The notes: generated by a model not told the origin, from the letters alone. 64,000 nucleotides of DNA from Neocallimastix lanati (nom. inval.) (GCA_016946835.1 JACVTC010000089.1:250001-314000); one strand, 5' to 3'. Positions 1-14,640 are shown, numbered from the stretch's first letter. Program-made: numbers and translations.

Positions 1-1670
1 AGAGTATTAATGAATATGATATATATAGATATATAAATTTTAATTTTTTTTTTATTTAATTTCATATTTAACTTTATCATGTGTCTCATAATTAATAAAT
101 GCTATTTAATATATATTTTTAAATTATGTTTTTAAATTTAAATATATTTTATTATTTTAATAAAAAAAAAAAGACATAAATAAATGTTAGTTCATTAATA
201 TAAATAATATATTTAATATTGCTTTTTATTTTATTTTATTTTATTCCTTTTAATAAGTCTTCTCTTGAATTAATTCTTTTTAATATTAAAATAGAAGAAA
301 AATAATTTTATATATATATATTTTTTATTTTATTCATATAATAAATTATAAAAAATGAAAATGTTTATATAATTAAATTACTAAAATAAATATAAAATAT
401 ATAGAGGATGACATATAATGATTTAATTTTTAAAAAGAATTGTTTTTTTCTTTCTCTACTCTCTCTTTTTTTTTTTTTTTTTTATTTTTTAATTATAAAT
501 TTTAAATTTTATTTTTTTTTATAAATGAAATGTTATTTAATTTAATTTTAAATAGATAATTTGTTATATTGATAATATATCATTCAATTTATTTATTAAT
601 TCTATGAAATATATTATTTAATTTAAAATTTTAATTTTTTTTTTTTTCATCTGTATCCATTTTTTTTCTTAATATTTACTTTCTTTTCTTGTTTCTATTT
701 ATTTTTAAAATTTAAATCATAGTACACAGATAAATATATCCCATTTACAATATAATATATAGGCTAAATATATTGCATTAAATGAATTAAAATTTGCGAA
801 TTTAAAAAAACATCACAGGAATAATTATTTAATTAATTTATTAATTTATTTAATTTTAATATGGTAATTATTAATTTTTTTATAAATTATTTTTATTTAA
901 AATTTTATAAATTTATTAAAAAACAATAAATAATAAATAATAAAAAGAGTATTTATTAATAAATAAAAGTAAATAATTAAATAATAAATAATAAAAAGAG
1001 TATTTATTAATAAATAAAAGTAAATAATTAAATAATAAATAATAAAAAGAGTATTTATTAATAAATAAAAGTAAATAATTAAATAATAAATAATAAATAA
1101 TAAATAATAAATAATAAAAAGAGTATTTATTAATAAATAATAATAAATAATAAATAATAAATAATAAATAATAAATAATAAATAATAAATAATAAATAAT
1201 AAATAATAAATAATAAATAATAAATAAATAAATAAATAAATAAATAATAAAAAAAGTATTTATTAATAAATAATAAGTAAATAATTAAATAATAAATAAA
1301 TAAATAAATAATAAAAAAAGTATTTATTAATAAATAATAAGTAAATAATTAAATAATAAATAAATAAATAAATAATAAAAAGAGTATTTATTAATAAATA
1401 ATAAGTAAATAATTAAATAATAAATAATAAATAATAAATAATAAATAATAAATAATAAATAATAATATAAATAATAAATAATAAATAATAAATAATAAAT
1501 AATAATATAAGAAATAATTGAGATACTATTACTTTTGATAAATAATATAAGAGAAAAAAAAAAGGAAATATTCTTTAAAAAGTTGTTACTATATAGAGAT
1601 ACTATTGATTTAAATTGTTTATGTCTATATTATTATTATTTTATAAACTATCACAATTAAAAAATCAAAG
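1..1670. repeat. A/T-rich intergenic DNA with palindrome-bearing minisatellite
   Basis: No gene is visible. The first 900 bases are A/T-rich with poly-T runs. From about 900 to 1500 there is a minisatellite built from AAT and AAAT microsatellite stretches and a recurring block GAGTATTTATTAATAAATA. The block appears about seven times (near 951, 1001, 1052, 1126, 1257, 1320 and 1386). It contains the perfect 16-base palindrome TATTTATTAATAAATA. Spacing is near 50 bases in the first copies and changes where AAT runs have expanded. Confidence 0.75.
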
Positions 1671-1674
1671 AGAG

Positions 1675-1929
1675 TTAAAGGCTGAAAATTTAGTAAGACA
1701 GGCTAGCAGGACAAATATCTCTGATAGCCAATTCAAATCCTAATCCGGAATAAGTAATTAAGTAATATGAAGGTTGAGGTTCGTTACAGTGGAACTTTTT
1801 TCTGAATTTATTTTTATACTTTATTTATGGATATTACTTTTTACTTTTTATATCACTTTACTATTTTAAATATTATTATGTTCTAATTGAACATATAATA
1901 TTTATTTATTTTTTTTTTTTTAATTTTGT

Positions 1930-1968
<39 letters not shown>

Positions 1969-2053
1969 ATAAAAAATATTTATGTAAATAATAATTGAAT
2001 AAATAAATAAAGAATAAAGTTATCAATATTTGCGGCTGTAAAAAAAAAAGAAA
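1675..2053 (+). mobile_element. 5'-truncated LINE tail, copy A
   Basis: This stretch is less A/T-rich than its surroundings and aligns by eye with the 3' end of the decayed LINE at 12.7-13.1 kb. Shared landmarks, in order, are AAGACAGGC, a TTCAAATC-type motif followed by a GGAATAAG/AGAATAAG motif, then TTACTATTTTAAATATTATTAT, and finally TTGCGGCTRTAAAAAAAA. The shared A-rich end and the loss of upstream coding sequence are what target-primed reverse transcription leaves behind. I could not define a target-site duplication in this A/T-rich context. A separate SINE sharing the LINE tail is possible. Confidence 0.55.
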
Positions 2054-3806
2054 ATAATTAAAAAATCAAGAATTTTATGTTGTATAATAATATGTCTATT
2101 AAATGATTTTATTATTAAATATAAGCGTAATTCAAAGCTAAAAGGCAGTTCTGTTATTTTCATATCTAATGCGTTTTATTCAACTAATAATTTTTTATTT
2201 ATATTTATAAATTGTATAATAAATTGTATATCATTGATAATTATTTACTAATATTTGTTTATTCTCTTCTAAATATTTATTTATATATTACATTTACTCG
2301 GATGGTAATGTATTTATTCAGTCATATATTCTATTGTATTGATAATATGTCCAATGGTATGAAATTAAATTATTAAGATATAAACTTTCAAAAAAAAAAA
2401 AAAAAAAAAACATGTAAAAAAAAACTTTAATTATATTTAGAATATTTTTTTTTTTTTTCATTTTTTTCTTTTACTAAAATAGAAAATAATAATTTTTAAT
2501 TTTTGGAATATAATAAATAATATATTGATATATATATAGAATATATAATATAAATATATTATTTATAGTTCAGATTGTAAATACACTATTAGTATTAATA
2601 GAATTAATATTAGTAGAGCTTAAAACTTTGAATTTTAAAAAACTAATTTTATTATTTATTATTTATTTATTATTTATTATTTATTATTTATTATTTATTT
2701 ATTACTCAATATTCATTATTTAATATTTTGTTAATATTATATATTGTTAGTTTTAATAGTATGATGTACTGTGATAACCATCAAATCTATTCTAATATAC
2801 AGAAATCTATTAGGAACAATGGAATAGTTGCGATTTAGATCATTTTGATTGTTATAGTTAATGAAATTAATTTTTTAAATTTTATGTTAATTTTTATATA
2901 ATATGAATAAATGAGATGAGAATTCTTCAATACATGTCATATGTTGTTTTGTCTTAACGGTAATATTATCAATTTATAATTAATAGTTAAAAAAAAAAAG
3001 GAGGGAATTTATCTATATATTATTATTAATTTATTGTATATTATTTTTTATTTAAAGATGGTTACATTTAAATAAATAAATAAATAAATAAATAATAAAT
3101 AATAAATAAATAAATAATAAATAAATACATAAATAATAAATAATAAATAAATAAATAAATAATAAATAAATACATAAATAATAAATAATAAATAAATAAA
3201 TAAATAATAAATAAATACATAAATAATAAATAATAAATAATAAATAAATAATAAATAAATAAATAAATAATAAATAATAAATAAATAAATAAATAATAAA
3301 TAAATAAATAAATAATAAATAATAAATAATAAATAAATAAATAAATTAAATATATTTAAACTTTTTATATTAAAATAAAAAAAATATCAAATGACCAATT
3401 TTAATTTTTTTTTATGGTTAAGAAGAAAAATACTGAAGTATTAATAAATAAATAAATAAATAAATAAAAATAATTTTTTTTCATATTCACTTATTCAATA
3501 AATCCAACAATGTATGACTAAAATTAAATATGTAATTTATACTTGTGGATTATCAATTAAGAAATATATTTTTTAGTAAGTTGGTGTGGCTTCTTATTGT
3601 TTATATTTATGCATTTTTTTTTATAAAACCTACTTCTCAATTTAAATAAACTACTTGGTAGAAAGAAAACAAAAAATAAAAATTTGAAATATTGTACTAC
3701 CACACAAAATATATAATATATTATTTTATATATATATATATAAATATTTAAACATTTAAACAGGTAGTTCTTTAGAAATTCATTATTGTATAGAAATGAA
3801 TTTTAT

Positions 3807-3844
<38 letters not shown>

Positions 3845-3992
3845 TATTATGTCCAATTAATTTTATTATATATTTATTTCATTCATGTGGTTTGGCAAAA
3901 TAAAAAAAAAATATATGTGTTTTTTTTATGTATATACGAAGTAATATAAATTAACTAGATGATTTTAAATAAATAAAAAATTAAGAATTCTA

Positions 3993-4062
<70 letters not shown>

Positions 4063-4620
4063 CTTAAATCATATCAAAGTTAATATACATAAAAATGAAA
4101 ATATAGCAAAGTCATAATAGGTGCCGTAAAAAAGTTGTTTAGTATAATATTTATAAATAAAAAGGGTAATAAAAAAAAAAAAAAAAAAAAAAGAAAAAGG
4201 AAGAATGATTAACTTTTAACTTTTTTTAATACTATTAAATAATAAAATTTAATTAATTAAATATTAATATTTAATTAATAAGGAATGGAAAATGACCTGA
4301 AACTTGTATAAAAAAAAATTAAAAATATTTATCATGACCATCCGATCATATTAATCTTTATAAAACAATTAATATACAAATTAAAAAACAAATTAATAAT
4401 AAAATAATAAAATAATAAATAATAAATAATAAATAATAAAAATAATATATAATAAATAATAAAACTAATTAATAATAAATACTATTAATAATTTTTAAAT
4501 AGTATAAAAGAATTGTAATTATATAATAATAATTAAAATAATAATTGTAATAAATTAAAAGAAAAAATTATTCCTTATTATTATATATTTTCCATTTTAT
4601 TTCTTTATTATTATTTATTT
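2054..4620. repeat. Intergenic A/T-rich DNA with AAAT and AAT arrays
   Basis: No gene is seen. At about 3068-3350 there is an AAAT/AAT array with a repeated sub-block containing AAATACATAAATAATAAATAATAAAT (three copies, about 50 bases apart). At 3809-3840 there is a poly-A run, and at about 3997-4063 an (AAT)n microsatellite of about 22 units. Confidence 0.7.
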
Positions 4621-4621
4621 C

Positions 4622-4862
4622 GCACGCCATTATAAGTATTCCTGTTGCTAGACTATATAATTGGTAGTGCAGAGAATACTCGATTTGTGAGAGATTAGTG
4701 TAGTTGTTCCTTCCTCGATGATGAAAAGAATTTATATTAGTTTGTTTAGAGAGAAGTCAGCGTCTACGCCGAAACAGTATGGCAAAGAATCCAATGAGAG
4801 TCCAATACGTTTAAGGGAGAGACTGGAGGCCTTATTGTCCTTCCTTCTCATTAATTCCAATC
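4622..4862. other. GC-richer island of unknown origin
   Basis: About 240 bases with clearly more G and C than the flanks, containing segments such as AGTCAGCGTCTACGCCG and GGGAGAGACTGGAGGCC. One + frame near 4755-4865 is open for about 37 codons (EKSASTP..., ...RERLEALLSFLL) but has no start codon and no recognised domain. In this genome such islands are usually decayed repeats or genes. It ends in an A run followed by a hairpin (4895-4945). I do not recognise the element. Confidence 0.4.
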
Positions 4863-4894
4863 TAAAAAAAAAAAAGTATCATTTATGAATCGTT

Positions 4895-4945
4895 TAATTA
4901 ACCATTTCTTCTTATTATTTATTTTAATAATAAGAAATGGTTAAT
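4895..4945. repeat. Inverted repeat (hairpin)
   Basis: The left arm AATTAACCATTTCTTCTTATTA and the right arm TAATAAGAAATGGTTAATT pair over about 19 bases with one 3-base bulge and a loop of about 9 bases. It lies directly after the GC-richer island and could be the end of a mobile element or a chance foldback. Confidence 0.6.
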
Positions 4946-4949
4946 TATT

Positions 4950-6750
4950 TATAAATATTGAATTCTTATATATGTATATTTATATTTAATAATCAATTCT
5001 ATTATATTTTTTTATTATTATAATTTAAATTAATTTTTTATTTATTTATTTATTTATTATATTCATCATCATCATAATAATTAATTATTATTTATTAATT
5101 AATATCTTTTAATTATTATTTATTAAATAATAATTAATTATCAAAAGTCCATTTTTAAAGTTTTAAAAGTAATAAAATAGAATATATGTTCTTCATATAT
5201 TAATTTATATTAGTAGTCCTATGCTAAATAAATATTAATTGAAAGAAAGTCAAAAGGTGGAATGTGATCAATAAAAACTTTTTAAAAAATAATTTAAATT
5301 TTAAATTAATTAGGTTATTTTTATAAATAAATTTACTCCATATATTTAATTATATAATAATATATGATAAACTATATTTTATTATATGTTCATAAGTACA
5401 ACACAATTCTATAAAAAAAATTAATTTAAATAAAAAAAGAACCAAAATGACTTTGGATATAATATTTTCATATATTACTAGTATATTATAATATATATAC
5501 TATTAAACTTTTATTCTTAATTATAAATAAATAAATAAATAAATATACTAAAACTAAATAACCAAAAAAAAAAAAAAAAATAACACAAAACAAAAAACAA
5601 AAAACAAAAAATAAATAAGATAAATTATTTATTAATAATATCATTATAATGTATAATATATTAAAATTAAATAAATTATCTTTAAAAATTTTAAATTAAA
5701 ATTTCAAAAAAAAAAAAAAAAAAATAAAATAATAAATAAATAATAATAATATATGTACAAAAGTATTAAAATATAATGCCTTAATTCATAAGTTCATATC
5801 ATATGTAATCCCCTCTACTACTAGTTGATGGAAGGGCTTTTTTTTTTCCCTAATCAATTAAAGTTCATTTGAATGAAATAAACTATATATTTTAACTCTG
5901 GATTCTAATTTGTAAAATCATAAAAAAATTAAATGGATAATACAATTAAATATAAAGAGCCTATTCTTTTTAATTCATAAAACTTTTATAAATATAGAAT
6001 AAATGAAAGGAGATGAATCACTCTTCCGTTATAATTCATGAATTCATTGATTATTATTAGATTAACTAATAAATTATCAATAATACAATATTTTAAAATA
6101 AAATAAAATTAAATAAAAAATGATTAAATAATTAAATAAAATAAAAATCTTTTATTTATAATATTTAATAAAGTAGAATAAAACACTTCTATTAATAATA
6201 TTTAAAATAATAATAAAAAATTATTAAAATATAAAAATTTAATTAAAATAATTTTACTATATAATAATGACCATAAAAAGATTTTCACATATGAACTATT
6301 ATAAAATATATTCTTGATTATCGTATAAAATACAATATATAAATAATAAATAATAAACAATAAATAATAAATAATAAACAATAAATAATAAATAATAAAT
6401 AATAAATAATAAATAATAAATAATAAATAATAAATAATAAATAAAAAAATAAAATATAGTAAATAAATATAGTAAATAATTATTATATAATTTAAATATA
6501 ATATATTTATAATTCCAATTTAATTGATAATAAAACAGTACGAATAGTATTTATATAAATATATAATAGAGAAAAAATTAAATCCATTTTAAATATATTA
6601 TTCATTATTTAATTTTTTAATATTTAAATTTTATTTCATTTAAATTTTATTTTATTAAAATTCTTTTTTTTTTTTTTAATTTTAATTCTTATTCAAAAAT
6701 TTTATTTACATTTTAATATTGTATAAATATTATATTTAATTATTTAAGTA

Positions 6751-6789
<39 letters not shown>

Positions 6790-7640
6790 CAATTTATTCA
6801 TTTTCATATTTTTATTTTTATTTACTTTTTTTTTTATTTACTTTTTTATTTTTACATATTAAAAAATTTTTTTTTTTTTTTTGAAAAAAGTATAAATAGA
6901 AAGAGTTTTGGCGTTTTTTATTTTTTTTTAAAATTTTATATAAATTGTAAATTGAAAAACATTTTAAAATAAAAAAAGAAAAGAAAGATTTATTAAAACT
7001 GAATAAATAAAACAAAATATAATAGAATAAAACGTTAAAACAACTTTAAAACATAATTATGACGTGATAACATAATACTACAAAAAATAATTTAATAATA
7101 TTTTTATTCCATAAAAGAATATTATAGTGTTTAATTATTTTTATGTATATATATAAAAAAATAGGATAATAATAATAAAAAAAAAAAAAAGAGAAAGAAA
7201 ATATTAAAAATATAAAAATAAAGGAAAAAAAAGTTCGAAAAATAAAATAATATATTTAATAAGAACAATTTTTTAACATGCCTTAAATTGATATAAAAAT
7301 ATTAAATAATTTACCCTACTTTTAAAAGAATAATAAAACCAAATAATAAGAAATATCAATATATCAAAATAATAGTAATATCAATATAATAGTAATAAAA
7401 TAAAATATATAAATAAACTTATAACTCAAAAATAATAATTCAAATTCCTATTTAGTTCGATAGTTTTAAAATTTATAATTATTGAAAATAATTATTATAA
7501 AAATTAATTATTAATAATACAAAAATACCATAATTCAAATTCAAATTCAAATTAAAAGAAAAAAAATAAAAATTAAATAAAAATTAAAAAAATTTAAAAA
7601 AAAAAACCTTTTTTTTTTTTAATTTTTAAATATATTCAAT
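4950..7640. other. A/T-rich intergenic DNA upstream of the 7.6 kb gene
   Basis: No gene is supported. It holds AAT arrays near 6340-6440 (with AATAAACAATAAATAATA blocks), TA-dinucleotide runs near 6750-6770, and poly-A/T tracts. The short open frame on the minus strand near 6.8-7.0 kb is low-complexity Phe/Lys sequence. The last few hundred bases presumably contain the promoter of the next gene, but no motif stands out from the A/T background. Confidence 0.6.
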
Positions 7641-9032
7641 ATGAGTAACATTCAAATAAGAGGTAGTTCTTTAATGAACACTACATTTACTTTATTACAA
7701 AATTTTGTTCCTTCCGTTTCCAGAATATCTTTAAATAAAGTCATATTATCTCAAAAAAGAAATAAGTCTACTAATTTAGATAAAGAATTGGCTCAAAACC
7801 TTTTCTTTTCACAACATAGGTATTTTATATATATATATTTAAATATTATAATATTATATTATTAGTATTTTATTATTAATAATTTGAGATCTCATACTAA
7901 TTACTAATTGATATTATTATATTAATATTTATTATTTATATTTATTATATTTTATTTATGCATATTATATATTTGATATATATTTAATATTAAATAGACC
8001 TGTATTATTTGATGATATTAAATTTGAATTTGAAATACAAACTTTGCAAAGTAAGCATATTTAACTATGCTTTTTAAAATTTTATTCATTGTAGAAAATG
8101 AGGGTTTCCTTTTTTATTGTTTATATGTATTATAAAAATATATGTATTTTTGTTTTGTAATGTTTTGTTTTGACTGGAGATATCAATTTTTATATTATCA
8201 GTGTTTTGAAAAATATTTTAAAAATAAAAAAAAATTATTAAGAAATTTTCTGCTATTTAATTTGGATTATATTTAAATATGGTTTTTATTCTTATTCAAA
8301 TTGATATAGAATTTGTGAAGAAAAAGGATATTCATTATTTATTTCATTTTCAATATAACACTATTTATTTGAATATATATACATTAATTAAAATTTTGTT
8401 TGAATTTTTCCTTTTTTTTTTTTTTTTTTTTTTTTTTTTGTTTTATTTTATAAAGGAAATGCGTCAATATAAGGGGAAACTCTTCAATTTACATTTCATT
8501 ATATTTTTTTTTTTTTATTTTTATATTATTTTTTTCTTAAATATATAACTAATTAAATATATATATATATTTTAAAATGTTTTTTATAGATGAAAAAGCA
8601 AAAGTAATTGAACCCGTTCCATTTTCCAATAGTATTCCAAAAAAATGTAAAAGTTATGGAGAAATGAAGTATAGTAATCCAGGATTAACTGAATTTGAAA
8701 AAAGTGAAGAAGAAAAATCACAAATTTTAGCGGCGTGGGATATTCTTGATTGTATGTTCACTGGACATACAAGTTCTTCTACATCTTATAAGGAAGAAGA
8801 AAACATGTCTTCTAGTGGTAACATAGAACCACAACCATTAAAAAGTATCAGTGAGGATACTTTTCTTTCTTGTGTAAATAATAGTTTATATCAGCAAGAA
8901 GAAGATGATATAGATATTGATATACTTTTCCATCAGTTATTCAAAGATAATTCTACAAAATCATCAAATAATTCATCTTCTTCAAATACTTCTTCAAATC
9001 CAATAAATTCAAAAGATACATTAAAAAAATAG
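7641..9032 (+). CDS. Unknown protein, three exons, 224 aa
   Basis: Exons 7641-7819, 7998-8050 and 8590-9032 join in frame through GT-AG introns (178 and 539 bases) to give 224 residues. The N-terminal 60 residues are Ser/Asn/Gln-rich. The junction of exons 1-2-3 reads NLFFSQHRPVLFDDIKFEFE and is the most protein-like, probably conserved, part. A second conserved-looking stretch is PGLTEFEKSEEEKSQILAAW at about residues 107-126. The C-terminus is acidic, then Ser/Asn-rich, ending KDTLKK. There is no signal peptide and no membrane segment. The small middle exon (53 bases) kept in frame supports a real gene. I do not recognise the family. The acidic and Ser-rich low-complexity make-up fits a cytosolic or nuclear regulatory protein, but that is inference. 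Confidence 0.7.
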
Positions 9033-9258
9033 GAATAATAAAGGAAAATTATTCCATTTCACTTTTTTTTTAATGGTATTTGTTTAAAATGAAAAGAAAA
9101 AAAAAAAAGAAAGAAAGATAGTTAACTTTATCAGTAATTGTCTAAAATCAATCATAAACATTTATTTTTTATAAATAATCCTTTTATATATATTTATATT
9201 TTATTAATAACAAAAAATTATTAAAATTTCATATATAAGAAGGAAACAATTATTTATA

Positions 9259-9289
<31 letters not shown>

Positions 9290-10317
9290 GCATTATCTAT
9301 TTCTCTTAGTAAATATATAACATATTATTAAAGCGATATTTCCAACATATCTTAAATTTTTCAGTATTTTTTTTTCTCAGCTTTCGATTAACTATTACAT
9401 TAATTATTAAATTAATTTTTATATATTTAATATATAATTTTAACATATCTATCAAATTAATAACAACGTTAATCATATATTATCAGTTCAAATTAAATAA
9501 TAATTCTTTTCTTTAATTATCTTTATTTATAATCTAATTTATCTTTTATTTTATTTTATTTTATTTTAATTTTTTTTTTTAAAAAAATTCAATAAGAATA
9601 AAAGAAAAGTTAAATAGTAATAATTCAATATTTATATATTAATATTATTTTTATTATTATATGAAAATAGTATCATAAATATGATTATAAAATGAATTAT
9701 ATATATATATATATAATATAATTGAAGGCTTATTAGTGAGTTTTCAATGTAATAAAGGAATATAAAAAAAGTTTTTTATATTCCCATATATATTATATAT
9801 ATAACGAACGAAACCCCCTTCCCAAAAAGATTTATTTGTAATATATATATATATTTTTCAAAAAAAAAAACAAAACAAAACAAAAAAAAAAAAAAACTGA
9901 AAAAAAAAAAACAAAAAAAAAAAGGCATGTTTCTATTATATCAAATAATCTTCAAAAGATTTTTGTTATTATTTTTTTATATTATAAAAAAGAATAATAA
10001 TAAGAAAAAAGTATTAACAAATAATCTGTAAATTATAATTGTATAAAATTGTATATAACAAACTTAAATAAAAAAAAATAGAAAAATAAAATAAAAAAAA
10101 AATAAAAAAAATAAAAAAAAAAAAAAAAAAAATAAAAAATATATATAAAATAAATAAAAAAATTAAAAAAATATATATAAAAAAAAAATAATAATTGTTT
10201 TAAAACTATTTTTATAAAAGGAATGACTTTTATTTATTTTATTATATTGTTATTATAATTGTTGTTGTGGTGATAGTAGTAGGTAGTAGAATTTGTAATT
10301 ATCATCATCATCATAAA
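9033..10317. other. A/T-rich intergenic DNA
   Basis: No gene or RNA is visible. Contains short AAT runs (about 9260-9280), TA repeats near 9700 and 9840, and A-rich tracts from about 9860 to 10190. It separates the 7.6 kb gene from the decayed LINE. Confidence 0.6.
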
Positions 10318-11803
10318 ATGAAATGTCTTTTGGTATTAATAAATTCACTACAATGGGTATTAAACCCTTAAAGATCCTACATTTCACCTTGGTATGTATT
10401 TTATCTCTAAAGAATCTATGTATATTTACTTAGGTATCCCCTCCAGTAATGATCTTTACCTAGAGCCTAGTATCACTTATATGAATACTAAAGTTAGAAA
10501 ATCCTTATTTTCTTTCTCTAGCTTTTTTATCCAATAATAAAGTTCCATTAACATTTAAAAGATCTTTTATTCAATCATATATTATTAGTAAAGTATTATA
10601 TTTTGCTTCACTTTACTATTTCTTTTTTTTTCTTTAGGATTCAAGTATTGTTACTACATACAGTATACATCACACCAAAATTTTTTTAACTTCTTATTTT
10701 TATTCTTTATTATATTAAAATTTCTATGATTAATTTAATTTTATTTAATTTTACTTTATTTATTTTTTTTTTCTATTTTTGTTAATATTATTTTTTTTTG
10801 CTTTATTTTCTTCCTAGTCGAAAAAAAAAAAAAAAATTTTTTTACTCCACTTTTTGGTTCAAACAAAAAAAAACAATTCTAAGAATGTACAATCCTTAAT
10901 TAACATTACATTGTTGTGAAGTATTGATTCTGACTCCTCGAACAAGGAATATTATCTTAACATTGATAAGAAGAAAAAATATTAAAAGTTATATCAAAAG
11001 AAACTCAACAATTAGTGTTATATACCTTATCTCGTGATCTTCAAGTATTTCCAAATACTTTCCTTTGTACTTCTCTTCAAATAAAATACTTTCGTAAATG
11101 GAAATATTCATAACGTATCATTTAAGGATCTCATAAATTATATCCCTTCCATGTCACGTTATTCTTAGTTATAAAAAAAAAAAAAAAAAAAAAATTAGGA
11201 AAATGAATATTACTAAATTCAAAGATGTTATTGAATCTTATTGGTCTGATGTAGCTAAATTCCAAGGAATTAAAGATATGAATTACGATAACTTCAATAA
11301 CTTTAAATTTATAAATACTATTAGAAATCTATTAAAGTTCAGCCTTGAATATCCTCATTTAAATTTAGGTTTTAACTGGATCTTAAGATTATGAACTGGT
11401 TACAAATATAATACTACTATTGCAATTAGAAGTAGTATAATTTTTGACGATTGTCCTAAATTTTGCCCTTGCTGGGGAAAAGGTGATCAATCTTTTATCC
11501 ATTGAATATTTGTATGCTCTACTTTTTCTCTATGTCAATATAAGATCTTTAGAGATGATCGATGACCTTTTTTATTTTATTTGTCAATAAAGTAAAGAAT
11601 CTTTTCTTTATTTCTTTTCTTATTCTAATATTTTAGAATATGAAAATTTCATAAACAGGTATATTTATATATTTTTTCTTGGTGGAATTTCAGCTTTAGA
11701 TGAGAATAAAAATAAGTAGTACGAAGGGGAAGTTAAGAATAAAAATAGTAATCCTCAATTAAACCATTACTTTTCTAAATGCTATATTTCCTGTGAATTT
11801 CAA

Positions 11804-12475
<672 letters not shown>

Positions 12476-13252
12476 TATAAGTAAGTTTCTGAATAATGAG
12501 TGTGTAAATATATACGTGGTCGTTGTACCGATTACATAACTTCCTTCTTGGTGGAAGAAATACAGACATTATTGATTTAAATTATAAAAAGGAATGAGAT
12601 ATTTTCTATAAGAACCATATCATTTCTTGTGATTATTCTAAAATGTCATTCTTGGAGCGATTCGCGGCTCTCTTTACAGAAATTATACCTAATGGCTAGT
12701 ATTCGATAAGAGTTGTTATTCCGAGAGTATAAGCGCAAACTAACCAGGAGCGTCAACACTGAAAACACATTAAGACAGGCAAGCAGAGCCAATGCTTCTG
12801 AAGGAGAAGACCATAATTTCTTTCAGATAGTCATTTCAAATCTTAATTCAGAATAAGAATTCCCTTTAAACCGAAATCCTATAATCTGGAGGTGAAGTAT
12901 AAACTTTTTTTAATGAATTTATTTATACATTTTATTTTAAATATTACTTTTTTATTTCACGTTACTATTTTAAATATTATTATTATAAATTATTATTTTC
13001 TTATTGGACAAATAATAGTTATTTTTTTTTATTAATTGTGTGTCATTTTTATATAAAAAAAAAATACATGTAATTAATAAATAATAAAGTTTAAAGTTTG
13101 CAATAATTGCGGCTATAAAAAAAATTTTTTTTTATTTCCTTTTTTTTTTGTTAGTTTTTGATTTCAATAAAAATTATACTTTAAGAGTATTTTAAATCAT
13201 TAATCTATTTCGGTTCATACATTATTTATTATTTTTTTTAAGTAGGTTAAAT

Positions 13253-13404
<152 letters not shown>

Positions 13405-13465
13405 GTAAACGAATAAATAAATATTTAGATAAATAAATAAATAAGTAAATAAATTAATAAATAAA

Positions 13466-13750
13466 ATAGAAGAATATATGAAATATGTGAAATTAGCATT
13501 GAAATATATGGTATAAATTAATACAAAAAATCACATTGTTAAGATAATAGAAATTATATAATTTACATTAAGGATTAAATTCAAAGTTAACTTGTTATCA
13601 CAAAATATATTAATAAAATTGAAGTAATTATAAAGCCTTAAATACTTACTTTAAACAGATTAAGAGTCTCATATGACTCTTAAAAATTATTCTTTGTAAA
13701 ATGAATCAATTCATGACATAATATTTTGTCATGGAAAATGTATTGAAATA
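13466..13750 (+). repeat. Dispersed LTR-like repeat, copy 1
   Basis: Aligns by eye with 56043-56330. Shared landmarks are GAATATRTGAAA near the start, TCACAWTGT, a block ATATTAATAAARTT, then ACAGATTAASAGTCT, GACTCTTAAA and TTCTT, and ACATAATATT near the end. The order and spacing match, so the two are homologous and not chance A/T similarity. A weaker partial copy begins about 1 kb downstream (14461-14640), sharing GTCACATTG and ATATTAATAAAATTGACGTA. No coding sequence is seen between them. Whether these are solo LTRs or another repeat type is unclear. Confidence 0.55.
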
Positions 13751-14460
13751 AAAAATTATGAAATATAGTTACTATTATAACAATTTTAAGGAAAACTGAC
13801 AGCATTATTGATTAACATTGATGATAAGTGATATAAAATTTTAAAAATTAAAAAAAAAAAAAAAAATAGTGTAAAACTTCTTAATGATAATAGAAAAAGT
13901 ATCCCTAATACAAATGAAGTATTAAACAACATATAAATTAAGGAAAAGTTTAAAGATTATTAACGAATTTATAGTTATGATAATTAAAAGAATAGAATAT
14001 TTATAGTAGTTATTGAAACAAAAGAATAAAACAAGTTATAAAATATAATAATTTATTGATATAAAACCAAAAGAGTAAATTAAATAATAAATGATGTAAA
14101 ACCAAGGAGTAGTCTTAATTATAATTTTAAATGGCATAAACTGTGGAGTTTGTCATAAATAATGTTATTAGATGGTTAAAAGCCTAAAAGTATCCAATCT
14201 ATAATATAAAAAACTTATTAATACTATCCAATTAATTAAAGACTTAAAAGTTTTTATCTTAAAAAACCAAATTCATTTTTAAAACATAAAATTGGCAATA
14301 TAGGAATAATAAACTTAAAATATAAATATAAATATAGTTATTAATAGTAAATAGACATATAAGTGATTATTAAAATTTGATTAGAACTAACAAATAAAAA
14401 ATAAAATATTCATATTTACCATTAAATATTATTCTTTCAGTATTAGCTAATAGGCTTTAA

Positions 14461-14640
14461 TGGTGAATATTATAATATATGAAATAGATGAAAGTCACAT
14501 TGAAAAAATAACATATAATTTGTACTAAAAATTAAATAAAAGTAATTCTATAATATATTAATAAAATTGACGTAATTATATAACCTAAATTATTTATTAA
14601 ATATGTTATATATTGATAATTAAATATATTTTTGGACTCA
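14461..14640 (+). repeat. Dispersed LTR-like repeat, partial copy 2
   Basis: Partial match to copy 1: GAATATTATAATATATGAAA, then GTCACATTG, then ATATTAATAAAATTGACGTA and ATTATATAACCTAAATTA in the same order as in copy 1. The later ACAGATTAAGAGTCT block is missing or diverged. Same orientation as copy 1, about 1 kb apart. Confidence 0.45.

Noticed and set aside
895-1500. CRISPR-like array
   Set aside because: Units are A/T microsatellite with no unique spacers, in a eukaryotic genome.
1700-1750. tRNA gene (A-box-like TAGCAGGAC and B-box-like TTCAAATCC)
   Set aside because: The boxes are too close, no acceptor stem pairs, and the same block recurs as a LINE tail at 12.8 kb.
4630-4720. tRNA-like A box TGGTAGTGCAGAG
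   Set aside because: No B box at the right distance and no cloverleaf could be drawn.
6818-7015. 65-codon open frame (-)
   Set aside because: Phe/Lys/Asn only, from poly-A/T tracts.
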